Source of the DNA: Leucobacter exalbidus
GTDB lineage: Bacteria; Actinomycetota; Actinomycetes; Actinomycetales; Microbacteriaceae
DNA length: 64,000 nucleotides
Reading direction: 5' to 3'
NCBI RefSeq assembly: GCF_017834145.1
Contig: NZ_JAFIDA010000001.1
Span: forward strand, 1,054,001-1,118,000
This document shows, piece by piece, positions 33,558-43,503 of the stretch; within the stretch, counting starts at the first letter, position 1, and each line of letters begins with the position of its first letter. The notes beneath the pieces are model-generated. The model was given only the letters and a program-made list of their open reading frames with translations, had not been told where the DNA came from and made no database searches. A program made the translations under genes and the position numbers.

Positions 33558-33563
33558 TAAGCT
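33558..33563 (+). promoter_or_regulatory. TAAGCT box just upstream of xseB
   Basis: TAAGCT lies 7 nt before the ATG at 33571 and resembles the leaderless promoters elsewhere in the window, so xseB may also be transcribed separately. The intervening GGGGG could alternatively act as a ribosome binding site. Confidence 0.35.
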
Positions 33564-33570
33564 GGGGGCT

Positions 33571-33810
33571 ATGGCAGAAACTGTAAGCCCGGATCAAGCA
33601 TCCATGAGCTACGAAGCGGCCCGTGACGAACTCATTCAGGTCGTGAGTCGCCTAGAACAGGGCGGCACCTCATTGGAAGAATCACTGGCGCTATGGGAGC
33701 GCGGTGAGGCCCTTGCTGCACGCTGCGAGGAGTGGCTGCTTGGGGCTCGTAAGCGCCTCGAGGAGGCACGTCATGGGGCCCAATCGGCCGCAGACAGGAT
33801 CGGCGCATAA
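33571..33810 (+). CDS. xseB: Exodeoxyribonuclease VII small subunit
   Basis: From ATG 33571 the product has 79 aa, the usual length. It contains the family motif [33 protein letters not shown] and a helical C-terminus. An open frame continues upstream to GTG 33493, which overlaps the xseA stop and would add 26 unconserved residues; coupled initiation there is possible. It binds the C-terminal helices of XseA. Confidence 0.93.
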   Translation: MAETVSPDQASMSYEAARDELIQVVSRLEQGGTSLEESLALWERGEALAARCEEWLLGARKRLEEARHGAQSAADRIGA

Positions 33811-33812
33811 TC

Positions 33813-34478
33813 ATGGCAAAGCAGCAAAAGCCGCCCGTGGTGGTCGCCGAACTTGGCCGCCCCGAGACACCGGCAGAGACCGCGTATCGCAAGGCCACCG
33901 ACTCGTACCTGTACAAGAAGCGCAAGACCGTCAACAACTTGGTGTTCTCACTACTGGTGTCGCTGGGCCTGGTGCTGGTCATTGTGCTGATGGTGCCGCG
34001 CGGTGTCGGCGGTTTCGAAGACGTGTCGATCGACGTGTCTCAACTGGCAGAAGAGGCCGCCCCGAGCGCCGGCCGCGTACTCGCAGCTCCCGATGTTCCT
34101 GAGGGTTGGAAGGCCAAGCAGGCTCAGTTGCGTCGCACCGGTGAGGTCACCGAGTGGCGTATCAATTACACCACCGTCGACGAAGCGTTCGCCGCCGTCG
34201 CGCAGGGCTTCACCGCTGACGGCACCCCACCCGAAGACGCTTGGGCCGCGGGTCACTTCGAGCAGCAGGCCGAAACCGGCAGCGAAGAACTTGGTGGCCT
34301 GCAGTGGGCGGTGTACGATCACTCCGACCGCAGCCCAGACTCGAGCAACGCGCTCTTCGGCCTCAAAACAGAGATCGCTGGAGACACGGTCGTCGTGTAC
34401 GGCACCGATACCCCCGGCAATCTACGCGTCCTTGCCGTTGACGTCGCTCGTTCATTGAATACACCGGAGGCACCATAA
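33813..34478 (+). CDS. DUF4245 domain-containing membrane-anchored protein
   Basis: These 221 aa begin with a cytoplasmic lead containing ETPAETAYRKATDSYLYKKRKTVN, then one membrane helix near residues 45-65 and an external DUF4245 domain (PEGWKAKQAQLRRTGEVTEW, GLQWAVYDH). The family is actinobacterial and its function unknown, but it is commonly found beside xseB and fumarase genes, as here. It starts 2 nt after xseB and ends immediately before the carbonic anhydrase ATG, so it belongs to the same transcript. Confidence 0.88.
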   Translation: MAKQQKPPVVVAELGRPETPAETAYRKATDSYLYKKRKTVNNLVFSLLVSLGLVLVIVLMVPRGVGGFEDVSIDVSQLAEEAAPSAGRVLAAPDVPEGWKAKQAQLRRTGEVTEWRINYTTVDEAFAAVAQGFTADGTPPEDAWAAGHFEQQAETGSEELGGLQWAVYDHSDRSPDSSNALFGLKTEIAGDTVVVYGTDTPGNLRVLAVDVARSLNTPEAP

Positions 34479-35153
34479 ATGAAGTCCCCTCGAGTCACCC
34501 CGCAGCAGGCATGGGATGCCCTCTCGGCAGGCAACGAACGTTTCATGAATGACACGCTGCGCCACAATAACCAAGACACCGACCGCAGGCATGAGCTCGC
34601 GAGCGGGCAGGCACCAGATGCCGCTTTCCTGGGCTGTGCTGACTCGCGCGTCGCAGCCGAAATGCTCTTCGACTGCGGCCTGGGTGACCTGTTTGTCGCT
34701 CGCAACATCGGGCAGGTGGCCAACATGAACATGGTGGCCACGCTCGAATATGCGGTGGCGATGCTGGGTGCCGCCGTCATCGTGGTGCTTGCCCACGACT
34801 CGTGCGGTGCGGTGGCCGCTGCCATCGAGCAGACCACGGCGCGCCCTCCGCAAGTGACCGAGGCCATCAAAGACGAGCTCTCGTTAATTCAGCCCTCAGT
34901 GCAGCAGGTGTGGTTCAAGGAACACCGCGACACCCCCTATGTTGATCCAGATCAGATTGATGCCAACGCCGTAGGCCGTCGCCACCTCGTGACTACAATC
35001 AATCAGCTCATCAGGTCCTCTCGCGTACTCAGTGACGCGGTGGCCGAGGGCAGACTCGGCATCGTCGGTTGCCAATACCAGCTGCACAACGGCCGCGTTG
35101 CGCCCGTCAGCTCAGTGGGCAAGCTCGACATCGAGCTCACCGCGTTCGCATAA
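34479..35153 (+). CDS. Beta-class carbonic anhydrase
   Basis: This 224-aa zinc enzyme interconverts CO2 and bicarbonate. Zinc ligands are the Cys of FLGCADSRV near residue 46 and the His and Cys of [11 protein letters not shown] near residues 107-110; the catalytic Asp-Arg pair is in ADSR. GGAGG lies 10 nt before the ATG. It directly follows the DUF4245 gene and precedes fumC by 62 nt. Bicarbonate supply to carboxylases is the expected role. Confidence 0.95.
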   Translation: MKSPRVTPQQAWDALSAGNERFMNDTLRHNNQDTDRRHELASGQAPDAAFLGCADSRVAAEMLFDCGLGDLFVARNIGQVANMNMVATLEYAVAMLGAAVIVVLAHDSCGAVAAAIEQTTARPPQVTEAIKDELSLIQPSVQQVWFKEHRDTPYVDPDQIDANAVGRRHLVTTINQLIRSSRVLSDAVAEGRLGIVGCQYQLHNGRVAPVSSVGKLDIELTAFA

Positions 35154-35215
35154 CCCCTAATCTTTACTGTATTTTTCACTCAACACCGGCTTTATTACCT
35201 ACACATAAGGAAGAT

Positions 35216-36619
35216 ATGAGCGACATCGAGTACCGCATCGAGCACGACACCATGGGCGAGGTACGCGTTCCCAAGAATGCGCTGTACGCCGCGCAGACGC
35301 AGCGCGCCGTTGAGAACTTTCCGATCTCAGGCAAGGGCCTCGAGCCCGCTCAGATCGTCGCACTCGCACGCATCAAGCGCGCTGCGGCCATCGCCAACAG
35401 CGAGCTGAACGTTCTTGACGCCGATATCGCCAAGGCCATCGTCGCCGCTGCTGACGAGATCATCGGGGGCGACCACCACGCCGAGTTCCCCGTTGACACG
35501 TACCAGACCGGCTCTGGCACGTCATCGAACATGAACATGAACGAGGTGCTGGCTACCCTCGCCACGAAGCACCTCGGCGCTCCCGTGCACCCCAACGACC
35601 ACGTCAACGCTTCGCAGTCGTCGAATGACGTGTTCCCCACTTCGGTTCACATTGCAGTGACCGGCGCGCTCATCGAGCAGCTGAAGCCGTCACTCGTGCA
35701 CCTCGCCGAGGCCCTCGAAGAGAAGGCAACACTGTGGGCGACCGCAGTGAAGCCGGGCCGCACCCACCTGATGGATGCCACCCCCGTCACCTTCGGTCAG
35801 GTCTTTGGCGGCTACGCTGCACAGGTGCGTTACGGCATCGAGCGCATCGATGCTGCGCTCCCCCGCGTCGCTGAGGTTCCCCAGGGCGGCACCGCCGTGG
35901 GCACCGGCATCAACACCCCCCTCGGGTTCCCCGAGAAGGTCATCGCCGAGATCGCGGCATCGAGCGGCCTGCCCATCACCGAGGCACGCAACCACTTCGA
36001 GGCACAGGCGAACCGTGACGGTCTCGTCGAGGCATCGGGCGCACTGCGCACCATCGCCGTCTCGCTCACCAAGATCAACAACGATCTGCGCTGGATGAGC
36101 TCGGGCCCCAACACGGGTCTTGGCGAGCTGCACATCCCCGATCTGCAGCCCGGCTCGTCGATCATGCCCGGCAAGGTGAACCCTGTGGTTCCCGAGGCCG
36201 TGCTCATGGTCTGCGCGCGGGTCATCGGCAACGACGCAACCATCGCATGGGCTGGCGCTTCAGGCGCGTTCGAGCTCAACGTGCAGATTCCCGTCATGGG
36301 CACCGCCCTGCTCGAGTCGGTACGCCTGCTCGCCAACGCTTCGGTCGTGCTCGCAGACAAGACCGTCAAGGGTCTTGAGGCGAACATCGAGCGCGCGGCA
36401 GCACTCGCGGGCATGAGCCCGTCAACCGTCACCCCGCTGAACCGCCTCATCGGTTACGAAGCGGCAGCGAAGATCGCCAAGCACTCGGTGGCCAAGGGCA
36501 TCACCGTGCGCGACGCGGTCATCGACCTCGGCTATGTCGAGCGCGGCGACGTCACCGAGGCTGACCTCGACAAGGCACTCGATCTGCTCTCGATGACCCA
36601 CCCGGGCGTCGCGAAGTAG
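35216..36619 (+). CDS. fumC: Class II fumarate hydratase
   Basis: This 467-aa tetrameric TCA-cycle enzyme hydrates fumarate to malate. The family signature with the catalytic serine loop is [12 protein letters not shown] near residue 318, and [14 protein letters not shown] near 100 and [17 protein letters not shown] near 180 complete the active site. ATG 35216 has AAGGAAG ahead and gives the normal N-terminus [16 protein letters not shown]; the frame is open further upstream only by overlap with the carbonic anhydrase gene. It is the last gene of the xseA-led run. Confidence 0.97.
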   Translation: MSDIEYRIEHDTMGEVRVPKNALYAAQTQRAVENFPISGKGLEPAQIVALARIKRAAAIANSELNVLDADIAKAIVAAADEIIGGDHHAEFPVDTYQTGSGTSSNMNMNEVLATLATKHLGAPVHPNDHVNASQSSNDVFPTSVHIAVTGALIEQLKPSLVHLAEALEEKATLWATAVKPGRTHLMDATPVTFGQVFGGYAAQVRYGIERIDAALPRVAEVPQGGTAVGTGINTPLGFPEKVIAEIAASSGLPITEARNHFEAQANRDGLVEASGALRTIAVSLTKINNDLRWMSSGPNTGLGELHIPDLQPGSSIMPGKVNPVVPEAVLMVCARVIGNDATIAWAGASGAFELNVQIPVMGTALLESVRLLANASVVLADKTVKGLEANIERAAALAGMSPSTVTPLNRLIGYEAAAKIAKHSVAKGITVRDAVIDLGYVERGDVTEADLDKALDLLSMTHPGVAK

Positions 36620-36650
36620 CGCGAAGCAACACACCGCACACACGCGGCAC

Positions 36651-36689
36651 AGCGGGCGGGGTTGGCATTGATTGCCAGCCCCGCCCGCT
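36651..36689. terminator. Terminator between fumC and phoH
   Basis: A 17-bp stem with one G-T pair (36651-36667 with 36673-36689) and a five-base loop lies between the two convergent stop codons. The plus strand continues into GTCGTATTTC. Confidence 0.8.
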
Positions 36690-36716
36690 GTCGTATTTCG
36701 GGCCGTCAGGTGCGGA

Positions 36717-38132
36717 TTAGTCGAGCAGCTTGGTGACCAAGGCCGCGATGTCACTGCGCTCCGAGCGCGCGAGCGTGACGTGGCCAAACAGACGGTTGCC
36801 CTTCAGCTTCTCGATCACCGCAGCGATACCGTCGTAGCGGCCCACCAGCAGGTTGTCGCGCTGCGCCACATCGTGGGTGAGTACCACCCGCGAGTTCTGC
36901 CCGATACGCGAGAGCATCGTGAGCAGTACTCCGCGTTCGAGTGACTGCGCCTCGTCGACAATCACGAAGGCATCGTGCAGCGACCGGCCGCGAATGTGGG
37001 TCAGCGGCAGCACCTCGATGAGGCCCCGCGCCATCACTTCTTCGAGCACGTTCTGTGACACGATCGAGCCGAGGGTGTCGAAGACGGCCTGCGCCCACGG
37101 ATTCATCTTCTCGTCGCGGTCACCCGGCAGGTATCCGAGGTCTTGCCCGCCCACGGCGTAGAGCGGGCGAAACACCATCACCTTGCGGTGTTGCTGCCGC
37201 TCGAGCACCGCTTCAAGCCCCGCCGCGAGCGCCAGCGCCGACTTACCCGTGCCCGCGTTGCCGCCGAGCGACACAATGCCCACCTCGGGGTCGAGCAGCA
37301 GGTCGATCGCGAGGCGCTGTTCGGCGCTGCGGCCCGACACCCCAAATACCTCAAGGTCGCCGCGCACCAGGTGCAATGAACCGTCGCCATCCACTCGCCC
37401 GAGCGCCGACCCTCGCGTGGATTGGAGAATCGCTCCCGTGCCGTAAGGCAGGCCGCGTGCCCCCTCCACATCATCGACGCGCTCAGACTCCCACAGCACT
37501 CGCATCTGCTCTTCGTCGAGGCTCATCTGCACGGCCCCGGTGTAGGCATCATCGTGCGCAAGCTCGGCCCGATATTCTTCTGCGCCCAGGCCCAGTGCGG
37601 CAGCTTTCAACCGCATCGGCAGATCTTTCGAGACCACGGTGACGTCAGCGCCTTCAGAGGCCAAATTGTGGGCGACCGCAAGAATGCGTGTGTCGTTGTC
37701 GCCCAGCCGCATGCCGCTGGGCAGCGTGTCGAGACTCGAGTGATTCAGCTCCACCCGCAGGGTGCCGCCGTCGGTGCCCACGGGAACCGGGAAGTCGAGT
37801 CGCAGGTGACGAGCCCGCAACTCATCGAGGCTGCGCAGCGCGCGACGCGCAAAGTACCCCAGTTCGAGGTCTTGGCGTTTCTGTTCGAGCTCCACCAGCA
37901 CGACCACCGGCAATACGACGGCGTGCTCTGCGAACCGAAACAGCGCACGCGGATCGCTCAGCAGCACCGAGGTGTCGAGCACATAGGTGCGCTCGGTCAC
38001 GTGCGCAGATGAGGTGCGCTCGATTGCTGGCGCATCAGCCAGCCCTGCGGTCGGTGCTTCTGCTGGCCCGCCCTGCGGTGCGATCGCCGCACCTTCTGCG
38101 AGCCTGGTACCACCGAGATTGTGTGACATCAT
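36717..38132 (-). CDS. PhoH family protein with N-terminal PIN domain (PhoH2 type)
   Basis: This 471-aa fusion has a PIN ribonuclease domain at residues 48-175 ([41 protein letters not shown] with conserved acidic residues) and a PhoH ATPase domain from about 240 (Walker [26 protein letters not shown] as Walker [14 protein letters not shown]). PhoH2 proteins studied in mycobacteria unwind and cut RNA. In mycobacteria a small antitoxin-like ORF can precede phoH2; I see none here. AGGAG precedes the ATG pair at 38132. It is monocistronic. Confidence 0.93.
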   Translation of the reverse strand: MMSHNLGGTRLAEGAAIAPQGGPAEAPTAGLADAPAIERTSSAHVTERTYVLDTSVLLSDPRALFRFAEHAVVLPVVVLVELEQKRQDLELGYFARRALRSLDELRARHLRLDFPVPVGTDGGTLRVELNHSSLDTLPSGMRLGDNDTRILAVAHNLASEGADVTVVSKDLPMRLKAAALGLGAEEYRAELAHDDAYTGAVQMSLDEEQMRVLWESERVDDVEGARGLPYGTGAILQSTRGSALGRVDGDGSLHLVRGDLEVFGVSGRSAEQRLAIDLLLDPEVGIVSLGGNAGTGKSALALAAGLEAVLERQQHRKVMVFRPLYAVGGQDLGYLPGDRDEKMNPWAQAVFDTLGSIVSQNVLEEVMARGLIEVLPLTHIRGRSLHDAFVIVDEAQSLERGVLLTMLSRIGQNSRVVLTHDVAQRDNLLVGRYDGIAAVIEKLKGNRLFGHVTLARSERSDIAALVTKLLD

Positions 38133-38460
38133 CGTGATCTCCTACAGGAATTCCCGTGGGGCGAGGCTGCCACATTACCGAGGCTGTGTGGCCTCCTCGA
38201 TCGGGCGGTGCCCGATAACTTCACGCTACGCTCGGCGCCTGACAGATGGTGGGCGCCACGCAAGGAGCAACCTGAACGCTTCACTACTTGTGTATGAACC
38301 CCCGGTGTTACCAAGAAAGAGTAGACAAAATTGTGCAACTTCGATAGTCACACCGAGTCGAATTCGGCGCTGAGCCGAGTTCCGATACCCTAGAGTGTTG
38401 CGACACCGATGCCGGGGGGCGGGTAACGCCTTGCCACGGCAAGACTATGAAGGAGCCCTC
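38133..38460. promoter_or_regulatory. 328-base divergent control region of phoH and mtnA
   Basis: No convincing gene lies here. For mtnA, TTCGGC (38363-38368) and TACCCT (38386-38391) with a 17-bp spacer form a plausible promoter, leaving a leader of about 60 nt. That leader contains CTTGCC-AC-GGCAAG (near 38431-38444) and the Shine-Dalgarno AAGGAG. On the other side a small hairpin ATCGGGC/GCCCGAT lies near 38199-38215. I could not match the leader to a known riboswitch class. Confidence 0.45.
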
Positions 38461-39504
38461 TTGCGCACGATCGACTGGGTTGACGGGGTTATCGAGCTGA
38501 TCGATCAGACCTTGCTGCCGCATACCATTGAGGTACAGCGAGTCACCGAGCTGCCGACCCTCATCGACGATATTCAGCGTCTCGCTGTGCGTGGCGCCCC
38601 CGCGCTGGGCGTGGCCGGAGCCTTTGGTGTGGCGCTGATTGCGGCGAGTGTTGCTGTCGAGAACGGCGACGCCGACTTCGACGAGGCAGAGGTGCGCCGT
38701 CAGGCCGCGCTACTGCGCGAAGCTCGCCCGACCGCCGTCAACCTGTCGTGGGGCGTCGACCGCGCTCTCACCGCACTCGCCGGTGGCCCCGCAGCCGTGC
38801 TCGCCGAAGCCATCGCGATTCGTGATGAAGACATTGCAGCGTGTGTCTCCATGGGACTCTACGGCGCCGATCTCACGCGCGAGCTCACTGGAAAGGATCG
38901 CGTGCGCGTCATGACGATCTGCAACACCGGCAGCCTCGCCACCGTTGAGCGCGGTACAGCACTCGGCGTCGTGCAGACGCTCCTCGAACAGGGATCCCTC
39001 GAAGAGGCCTTCCCCCTCGAGACGCGGCCACTGCTGCAGGGTGCACGCCTGACGGCGTGGGAGCTCACGCGCATGGAAGCCCCGTTCCGCCTGATCATCG
39101 ATTCGGCTGGCCCCTTCCTACTGTCGCGCGGTATCGCAGACGCCGTGTTCATCGGCGCTGACCGCATTGCCGCCAACGGTGACTCGGCCAACAAGATCGG
39201 CTCGTTCTCACTCGCCCTCGCGGCGCAGCACGCAGGCGTACCGTTCATTGTCGTCGCCCCCGAGTCAACGGTTGACATGCTGACCGCGACCGGCGCCGAC
39301 ATTGAAATCGAAGACCGCGGCTCAGATGAGGTCTGTGGTTTCGGTGGCACGCGTACCGCCCCCGAGGGCACCAATACGGTGAACCCCGCCTTCGATGTCA
39401 CCCCGCACGAACTGATCACGGCCATCGTTACCGAGCGCCGCATCATTCTGCCAGGCAAGGGCGAATCGCCCGTCTCGGTACCACTTGGCGCCCTGCGCTC
39501 ATAA
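38461..39504 (+). CDS. mtnA: S-methyl-5-thioribose-1-phosphate isomerase family protein
   Basis: This 347-aa protein belongs to the MtnA branch of the eIF2B-like isomerases, which convert methylthioribose 1-phosphate to methylthioribulose 1-phosphate. GAPALGVAGAFGVAL binds substrate, the catalytic Cys is in MTICNTGSLA near residue 162, and the catalytic Asp in IGADRIAANGDSANKIGSFS near 240. TTG 38461 is chosen since AAGGAG lies 7 nt ahead and RTIDW is the usual beginning. It leads a nucleoside-type ABC operon. A related family, DrdI, acts on 5-deoxyribose 1-phosphate, so that substrate is equally possible. Confidence 0.92.
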   Translation: MRTIDWVDGVIELIDQTLLPHTIEVQRVTELPTLIDDIQRLAVRGAPALGVAGAFGVALIAASVAVENGDADFDEAEVRRQAALLREARPTAVNLSWGVDRALTALAGGPAAVLAEAIAIRDEDIAACVSMGLYGADLTRELTGKDRVRVMTICNTGSLATVERGTALGVVQTLLEQGSLEEAFPLETRPLLQGARLTAWELTRMEAPFRLIIDSAGPFLLSRGIADAVFIGADRIAANGDSANKIGSFSLALAAQHAGVPFIVVAPESTVDMLTATGADIEIEDRGSDEVCGFGGTRTAPEGTNTVNPAFDVTPHELITAIVTERRIILPGKGESPVSVPLGALRS

Positions 39505-39544
39505 GCTTCTTTACATTCCCATGTCATTCTCGAAAGGAATACCT

Positions 39545-40594
39545 ATGTTCTTCACCAAGAGCCGCACGCGTGCGGCACTCGTTGCTGGGGCAGCCGCTGG
39601 CGCCCTCCTCCTGACCTCCTGCGCAGGTGGCGGCGATGCCGGTGCGAGCGACGCGTCGGGCCCTAAGTTCATTTACATCACCAGCGACCCGATCGGCCAG
39701 AACGAGTTTCTGAAGTCGGGCAAGGTCGGCATCGACTCGGTAGCTGAGCAGTTCGAGGGCTCAGCCAAGACGTTCGAGTCCAAGGACGAGGCGCAGCGTC
39801 GCACCAACCTGGAGTCAGCTGTTGCGCAGGCGCCCGAGGTCGTTGTCATGCTCGGCTTCCAGTTCGAGGAAATGGCCAAGGAACTCGCTGAGGCGAACCC
39901 GCAGCAGAAGTTCCTGCTGATCGACACCAAGGTCGACGGCGCCCCCGAGAACCTGTACCAGGCGACCTTCCGTGAGCAGGAGCCCTCGTACTTGCTCGGC
40001 TACGAAGCTGGTCTGCTGTCTGCAGCTGGCAAGGTTGGCTCGATCATTTCTCTCGATATCCCGCTGATGCAGAAGTACACGGTGGGCTTCGCCGAGGGTG
40101 CCGAGGCAGCCAACAAGAAGGTCGACGTGATCGATCCTCAGGTTGTGGGCGGCGAGAACCCCTTCGCTGACACCGCTCGCGCCAAGGAGCAGGCCATTGC
40201 TTACGCCGGCACCGGCGTTGACCAGGTCTTCGCTGTGGGCGCTGCTGCCAACGGCGGCATCATGGAGGCTGCAGCTGAGAAGGGCTTCTCAGCCTACGGC
40301 GTAGACACCAACCAGTGCGGCATGCAGCCCGGTTCGGTAGTCGACGGCTCGATCAAGTCGGTAAACCGCGTCGTTGAGACCGTTGTTGGCGAGATCATGG
40401 ACGGCGTCAGCTCGAAGGATGCCACTACCAGCTTCGGCCTGAAGGAAGAGGGCATGACCATCGTCAGCCTCGCAGAGGGCGCAGAAGAGTCGCAGTGCAC
40501 CGTGATGGAGAACCCCGAGGTTCTCGAGCAGGTCACCCAGGTGCGCGATGACATCGTTTCTGGCAAGGTAAAGGTCACCGACCCCCTCGCCTAA
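39545..40594 (+). CDS. BMP family nucleoside-binding lipoprotein
   Basis: The product has 349 aa with a lipoprotein signal (MFFTKSRTRAALVAGAAAGA, lipobox LLTSC) and a BMP/PnrA-type periplasmic-binding fold. Recognisable segments are FIYITSDPIGQNEFLKSG, GYEAGLLSAAGKVGSIISL and YGVDTNQCGMQPGSVVDGSI near residue 260. BMP proteins bind purine nucleosides in studied cases. GAAAGGAA precedes ATG 39545; upstream in-frame codons overlap the mtnA end and lack a signal. It is 40 nt after mtnA and is followed by a strong hairpin. Confidence 0.94.
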   Translation: MFFTKSRTRAALVAGAAAGALLLTSCAGGGDAGASDASGPKFIYITSDPIGQNEFLKSGKVGIDSVAEQFEGSAKTFESKDEAQRRTNLESAVAQAPEVVVMLGFQFEEMAKELAEANPQQKFLLIDTKVDGAPENLYQATFREQEPSYLLGYEAGLLSAAGKVGSIISLDIPLMQKYTVGFAEGAEAANKKVDVIDPQVVGGENPFADTARAKEQAIAYAGTGVDQVFAVGAAANGGIMEAAAEKGFSAYGVDTNQCGMQPGSVVDGSIKSVNRVVETVVGEIMDGVSSKDATTSFGLKEEGMTIVSLAEGAEESQCTVMENPEVLEQVTQVRDDIVSGKVKVTDPLA

Positions 40595-40601
40595 GTCGTG
40601 A

Positions 40602-40643
40602 ATGTGGGGCGTGGCCGTACACCAGCGCGGCCACGCCCCACAT
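40602..40643 (+). promoter_or_regulatory. Intercistronic hairpin after the BMP lipoprotein gene
   Basis: A perfect 16-bp stem (40602-40617 with 40628-40643) closes a ten-base loop, 8 nt after the lipoprotein stop and 62 nt before the ATPase start. It is the third case in this window of a hairpin placed directly after an ABC binding-protein gene. No T tract follows. Confidence 0.75.
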
Positions 40644-40705
40644 CGCAACATCGCAACATCGTTACACGCAGCACCCTCACACCCACCCCACCCCAAGGAG
40701 CGCGG

Positions 40706-42259
40706 ATGACCGCCGAAATCTCGATGCGCGGCATCACCAAACGTTTCCCCGGTGTTCTCGCCGATGACAACGTCGACTTCGAGGTCGAAACCGGTGAGAT
40801 TCACGCACTGATGGGCGAGAACGGCGCAGGCAAGTCGATTCTGATGTCGCAGCTCGCCGGCGTCTACCAGCCCGATGAGGGTGAAATTTATGTGCGCGGC
40901 GAGAAGATAGCTTTCTCTTCCCCGCAGGGCGCCATCGATGCCGGCATCGGCATGGTGTTCCAGTCCTTCAAACTTTTTCCGTCACTCACGATCGCCGAGA
41001 ACGTGGTGTTTCGTAGCGAGCCGACCAAGCGCGGCCTGATCGATCGCAAGAGCGCCAATGAGCGCGTACGCGAGATCGCAGACCGATACGGCCTCGCCCT
41101 CGACCCGACGGCACGCGTCAGCTCGGTGCCCGTTGGTGTGCTGCAGCGCGTCGAAATCGTGAAGGCCCTGTACCGCGAAGCCCGCGTACTGATTCTCGAT
41201 GAGCCCACCGCTGTGCTCACCCCGCAAGAAACCGAGAACCTCTTCGACGTGCTACGCGCGCTCAAGGCAGACGGTCGCACGATCATCTTGATCACGCACA
41301 AGCTGAACGAGGTGATGGCGATCTCTGACCGCGTCACCGTGCTGCGTGACGGCCGCAACGTCGCCCAGCTCGTCACCGCCGACAGCTCCCCCGAAGAGAT
41401 CACCCGCCACATGACCGGTCGCGACGTTGACCTGTCCACTCCCCCGCCGGCGCTTGAGCCGGGCGAGATCGTGCTCGACGTGCACGATGTCACCGTCGCT
41501 GAGGCCGGCACTAACCCCACCGTGCAGCACGCCTCGGTGCAGGTGCGCGCGGGCGAAGTTGTCGGCATCGCTGGTGTCGCCGGCAATGGCCAGGTCGAAC
41601 TGGCCGAGGCCATCATCGGCATGCGCCCGATCGCCTCGGGTTCAGTCACCCTGCAGGGCAACAACCTGTCACGTTCATCGATCGCCCAGCGCCGCGACGC
41701 GGGCATCGCTTATGTGCCCGAGGATCGCCACGGCGTCGGCAGCGCCGGCACCGCCAGCGCGATCGACAACCTGGCACTCGGTCATCACCGTACCGCCCCG
41801 ATTCTGCAGCGCCGTCTGCTGTCGCGTGCCGCCATGGTTGAGCACGCGCAGCGCCTCATCAAGCGCTTCGGGGTCAAGATCGCCAGCCCCGCCACCGCCG
41901 TAGGCACGCTTTCGGGCGGCAACCTGCAGAAGGTCGTCGTCGCGCGCGAGCTCGACTACGGCTCACCGCTACTGATCGCCGAACAGCCCACCCGTGGCGT
42001 CGACGTTGGCGCCATCGAATCGATCCACCGCGAACTGTGTGAATACCGTGACGGCGGAGGAGCACTGTTGCTCATCTCTGCCGAACTCAGCGAGATCATG
42101 TCGCTCTCCTCCCGCATCCTGGTGATGTTTGAGGGGCGCGTCACCGCCGAAGTGGCGAAAGAAGAAGCCACCGAAGCACTGCTCGGACTCTACATGGCGG
42201 GCCATGAGCCCGAGCCTCGGCACCGCCCAGGCGCTCTCGCGAACGGAGACGCACGATGA
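40706..42259 (+). CDS. Nucleoside-type ABC importer ATPase (double domain)
   Basis: This 517-aa ATPase of the sugar/nucleoside (RbsA-like) class has two domains. Domain one has Walker A GENGAGKSIL near residue 36, where the usual Thr after GKS is Ile, and VLILDEPTAVLTP. Domain two has the customary degenerate P-loop GVAGNGQVEL near 290, LSGGNLQKVVVARELD and LIAEQPTRGVD. AAGGAG lies 5 nt before ATG 40706, which excludes the longer upstream frame. Its last codons overlap the permease start by 4 nt. Confidence 0.95.
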   Translation: MTAEISMRGITKRFPGVLADDNVDFEVETGEIHALMGENGAGKSILMSQLAGVYQPDEGEIYVRGEKIAFSSPQGAIDAGIGMVFQSFKLFPSLTIAENVVFRSEPTKRGLIDRKSANERVREIADRYGLALDPTARVSSVPVGVLQRVEIVKALYREARVLILDEPTAVLTPQETENLFDVLRALKADGRTIILITHKLNEVMAISDRVTVLRDGRNVAQLVTADSSPEEITRHMTGRDVDLSTPPPALEPGEIVLDVHDVTVAEAGTNPTVQHASVQVRAGEVVGIAGVAGNGQVELAEAIIGMRPIASGSVTLQGNNLSRSSIAQRRDAGIAYVPEDRHGVGSAGTASAIDNLALGHHRTAPILQRRLLSRAAMVEHAQRLIKRFGVKIASPATAVGTLSGGNLQKVVVARELDYGSPLLIAEQPTRGVDVGAIESIHRELCEYRDGGGALLLISAELSEIMSLSSRILVMFEGRVTAEVAKEEATEALLGLYMAGHEPEPRHRPGALANGDAR

Positions 42260-43503
42260 AACAGGTCACACGCATCGGGCGTTGGTTTACCACCCCGATC
42301 CCCATCTCGGTGGTGCTCGCGCTCGTCATCGGCGCTTGCTTCATGCTGATCGCGGGCGTTGACCCGATCAGCGGCTACGTCGCCATGGTGCAGGGCTCAT
42401 TCGGCAGCGGCCCCGGCCTCGCCAACACCATTTCACGCGCCATTCCGATCATCGGCATCGGTCTCGCCATCGCCATCGCCTTCCGCGCCGGCATTCTGAA
42501 CCTCGGCACCGAGGGGCAGGCGGGCCTCGGCGCGCTCGCCGGCGGCATGGTCGCGGTCTACGTGCCCGGCCCCGCCTTCCTCATCGTGATTCTCGCGTTC
42601 ATCACCGCCATCGCGGTGGGTGCGGCCTGGGGCGTCATCGCAGCACTGCTCGAGAACCGCCTCGGTGTGCCGATCTTGCTCTCCTCGCTGCTCATGAACT
42701 ACCCGGCGCGATTCTTCTCGTCATGGGTGATCAGGTTCAAGCTCGACGAGCCCGATTCTGCGCTGATTGCGAGCGAGGCTGTGCGCCCCGAGGTGCAGAT
42801 GTCGATGCTGGTGCCGCGTGATTCGGCCTTCGCTGAGACGCTGCGCACCACCCTCGGCCCGACCAACCCGATCACCTCGATTCTCACGAGCGTGAACTGG
42901 TCGCTCGTGGTACTCATCGTCGTGCTCATCGGTGTCATCTTCATGAACCAGCGCACCCGCTTCGGCTTCGAGTCGGGCGTCAGCGGCCAGAACGCCGAGT
43001 TCGCCCGCTACAGCGGCGTCAAGCCCGCACCCCTCGTCACGCGCACCATGGCGTTCTCGGGTGGCCTCGCCGGTATGTTCGGCCTGATGCTGATCATCGG
43101 CGCCCCGTCCACGCGACTGCTCGAGGGCTACATCGTGCAGACGAACTACGCGTTCACCGCGCTGCTGGTCACCCTGCTCGCGCTGTACCGCCCCATCGGC
43201 ACCGCCATCGCGGGCATCTTCTTCGCCGCGATTATGGTCGGCAGCGACGCGATGGGCCGCGAACTGGGTCTCTCACCGCAGATCGCCGCCGTGATTCAGG
43301 CGCTCGTCATTATCTTGCTCGCGTTCCGCGTCGGGCTGCCAAAGCTGCGCAAGCGCGGTGGTGATCCGGATCGCGAGGCCCCGCCCGCCCCCGAGCCCGC
43401 GGCGCCTGCAGCCGCGGCAGCAGCAGCCTCCGCAGCAACGCCCTCCGCCCCCATCGCAGCAGCAGAAGCCGCAGCACCCGCCTCGAAGGAGTCCGCACGA
43501 TGA
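42256..43503 (+). CDS. Nucleoside-type ABC importer permease 1
   Basis: This 415-aa permease of the BPD_transp_2 family has about ten membrane helices and family segments such as IPIIGIGLAIAIAFRAGILNLGTEGQ and GLLSPQIA-like ELGLSPQIAAVIQAL near the end. The last 55 residues form a cytoplasmic Pro/Glu/Ala-rich tail with long alanine runs, unusual for the family and perhaps disordered. It forms the channel with permease 2. Start and stop each overlap the neighbouring gene by 4 nt. Confidence 0.93.
   Translation: MKQVTRIGRWFTTPIPISVVLALVIGACFMLIAGVDPISGYVAMVQGSFGSGPGLANTISRAIPIIGIGLAIAIAFRAGILNLGTEGQAGLGALAGGMVAVYVPGPAFLIVILAFITAIAVGAAWGVIAALLENRLGVPILLSSLLMNYPARFFSSWVIRFKLDEPDSALIASEAVRPEVQMSMLVPRDSAFAETLRTTLGPTNPITSILTSVNWSLVVLIVVLIGVIFMNQRTRFGFESGVSGQNAEFARYSGVKPAPLVTRTMAFSGGLAGMFGLMLIIGAPSTRLLEGYIVQTNYAFTALLVTLLALYRPIGTAIAGIFFAAIMVGSDAMGRELGLSPQIAAVIQALVIILLAFRVGLPKLRKRGGDPDREAPPAPEPAAPAAAAAAASAATPSAPIAAAEAAAPASKESAR

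Noticed and set aside
34479..35153. Fumarase starting at 35069 inside the carbonic anhydrase gene
   Set aside because: The frame is open there only by chance; AAGGAAG and the conserved N-terminus place the start at 35216.
38294..38347. 17-codon frame upstream of mtnA as a leader peptide
   Set aside because: It ends before the likely mtnA promoter, so it would not be in the leader, and it has no ribosome binding site.
38392..38460. SAM-type riboswitch before mtnA
   Set aside because: The conserved cores of the SAM-I, SAM-II and SAM-IV classes that I know are not present; only a small hairpin is seen.
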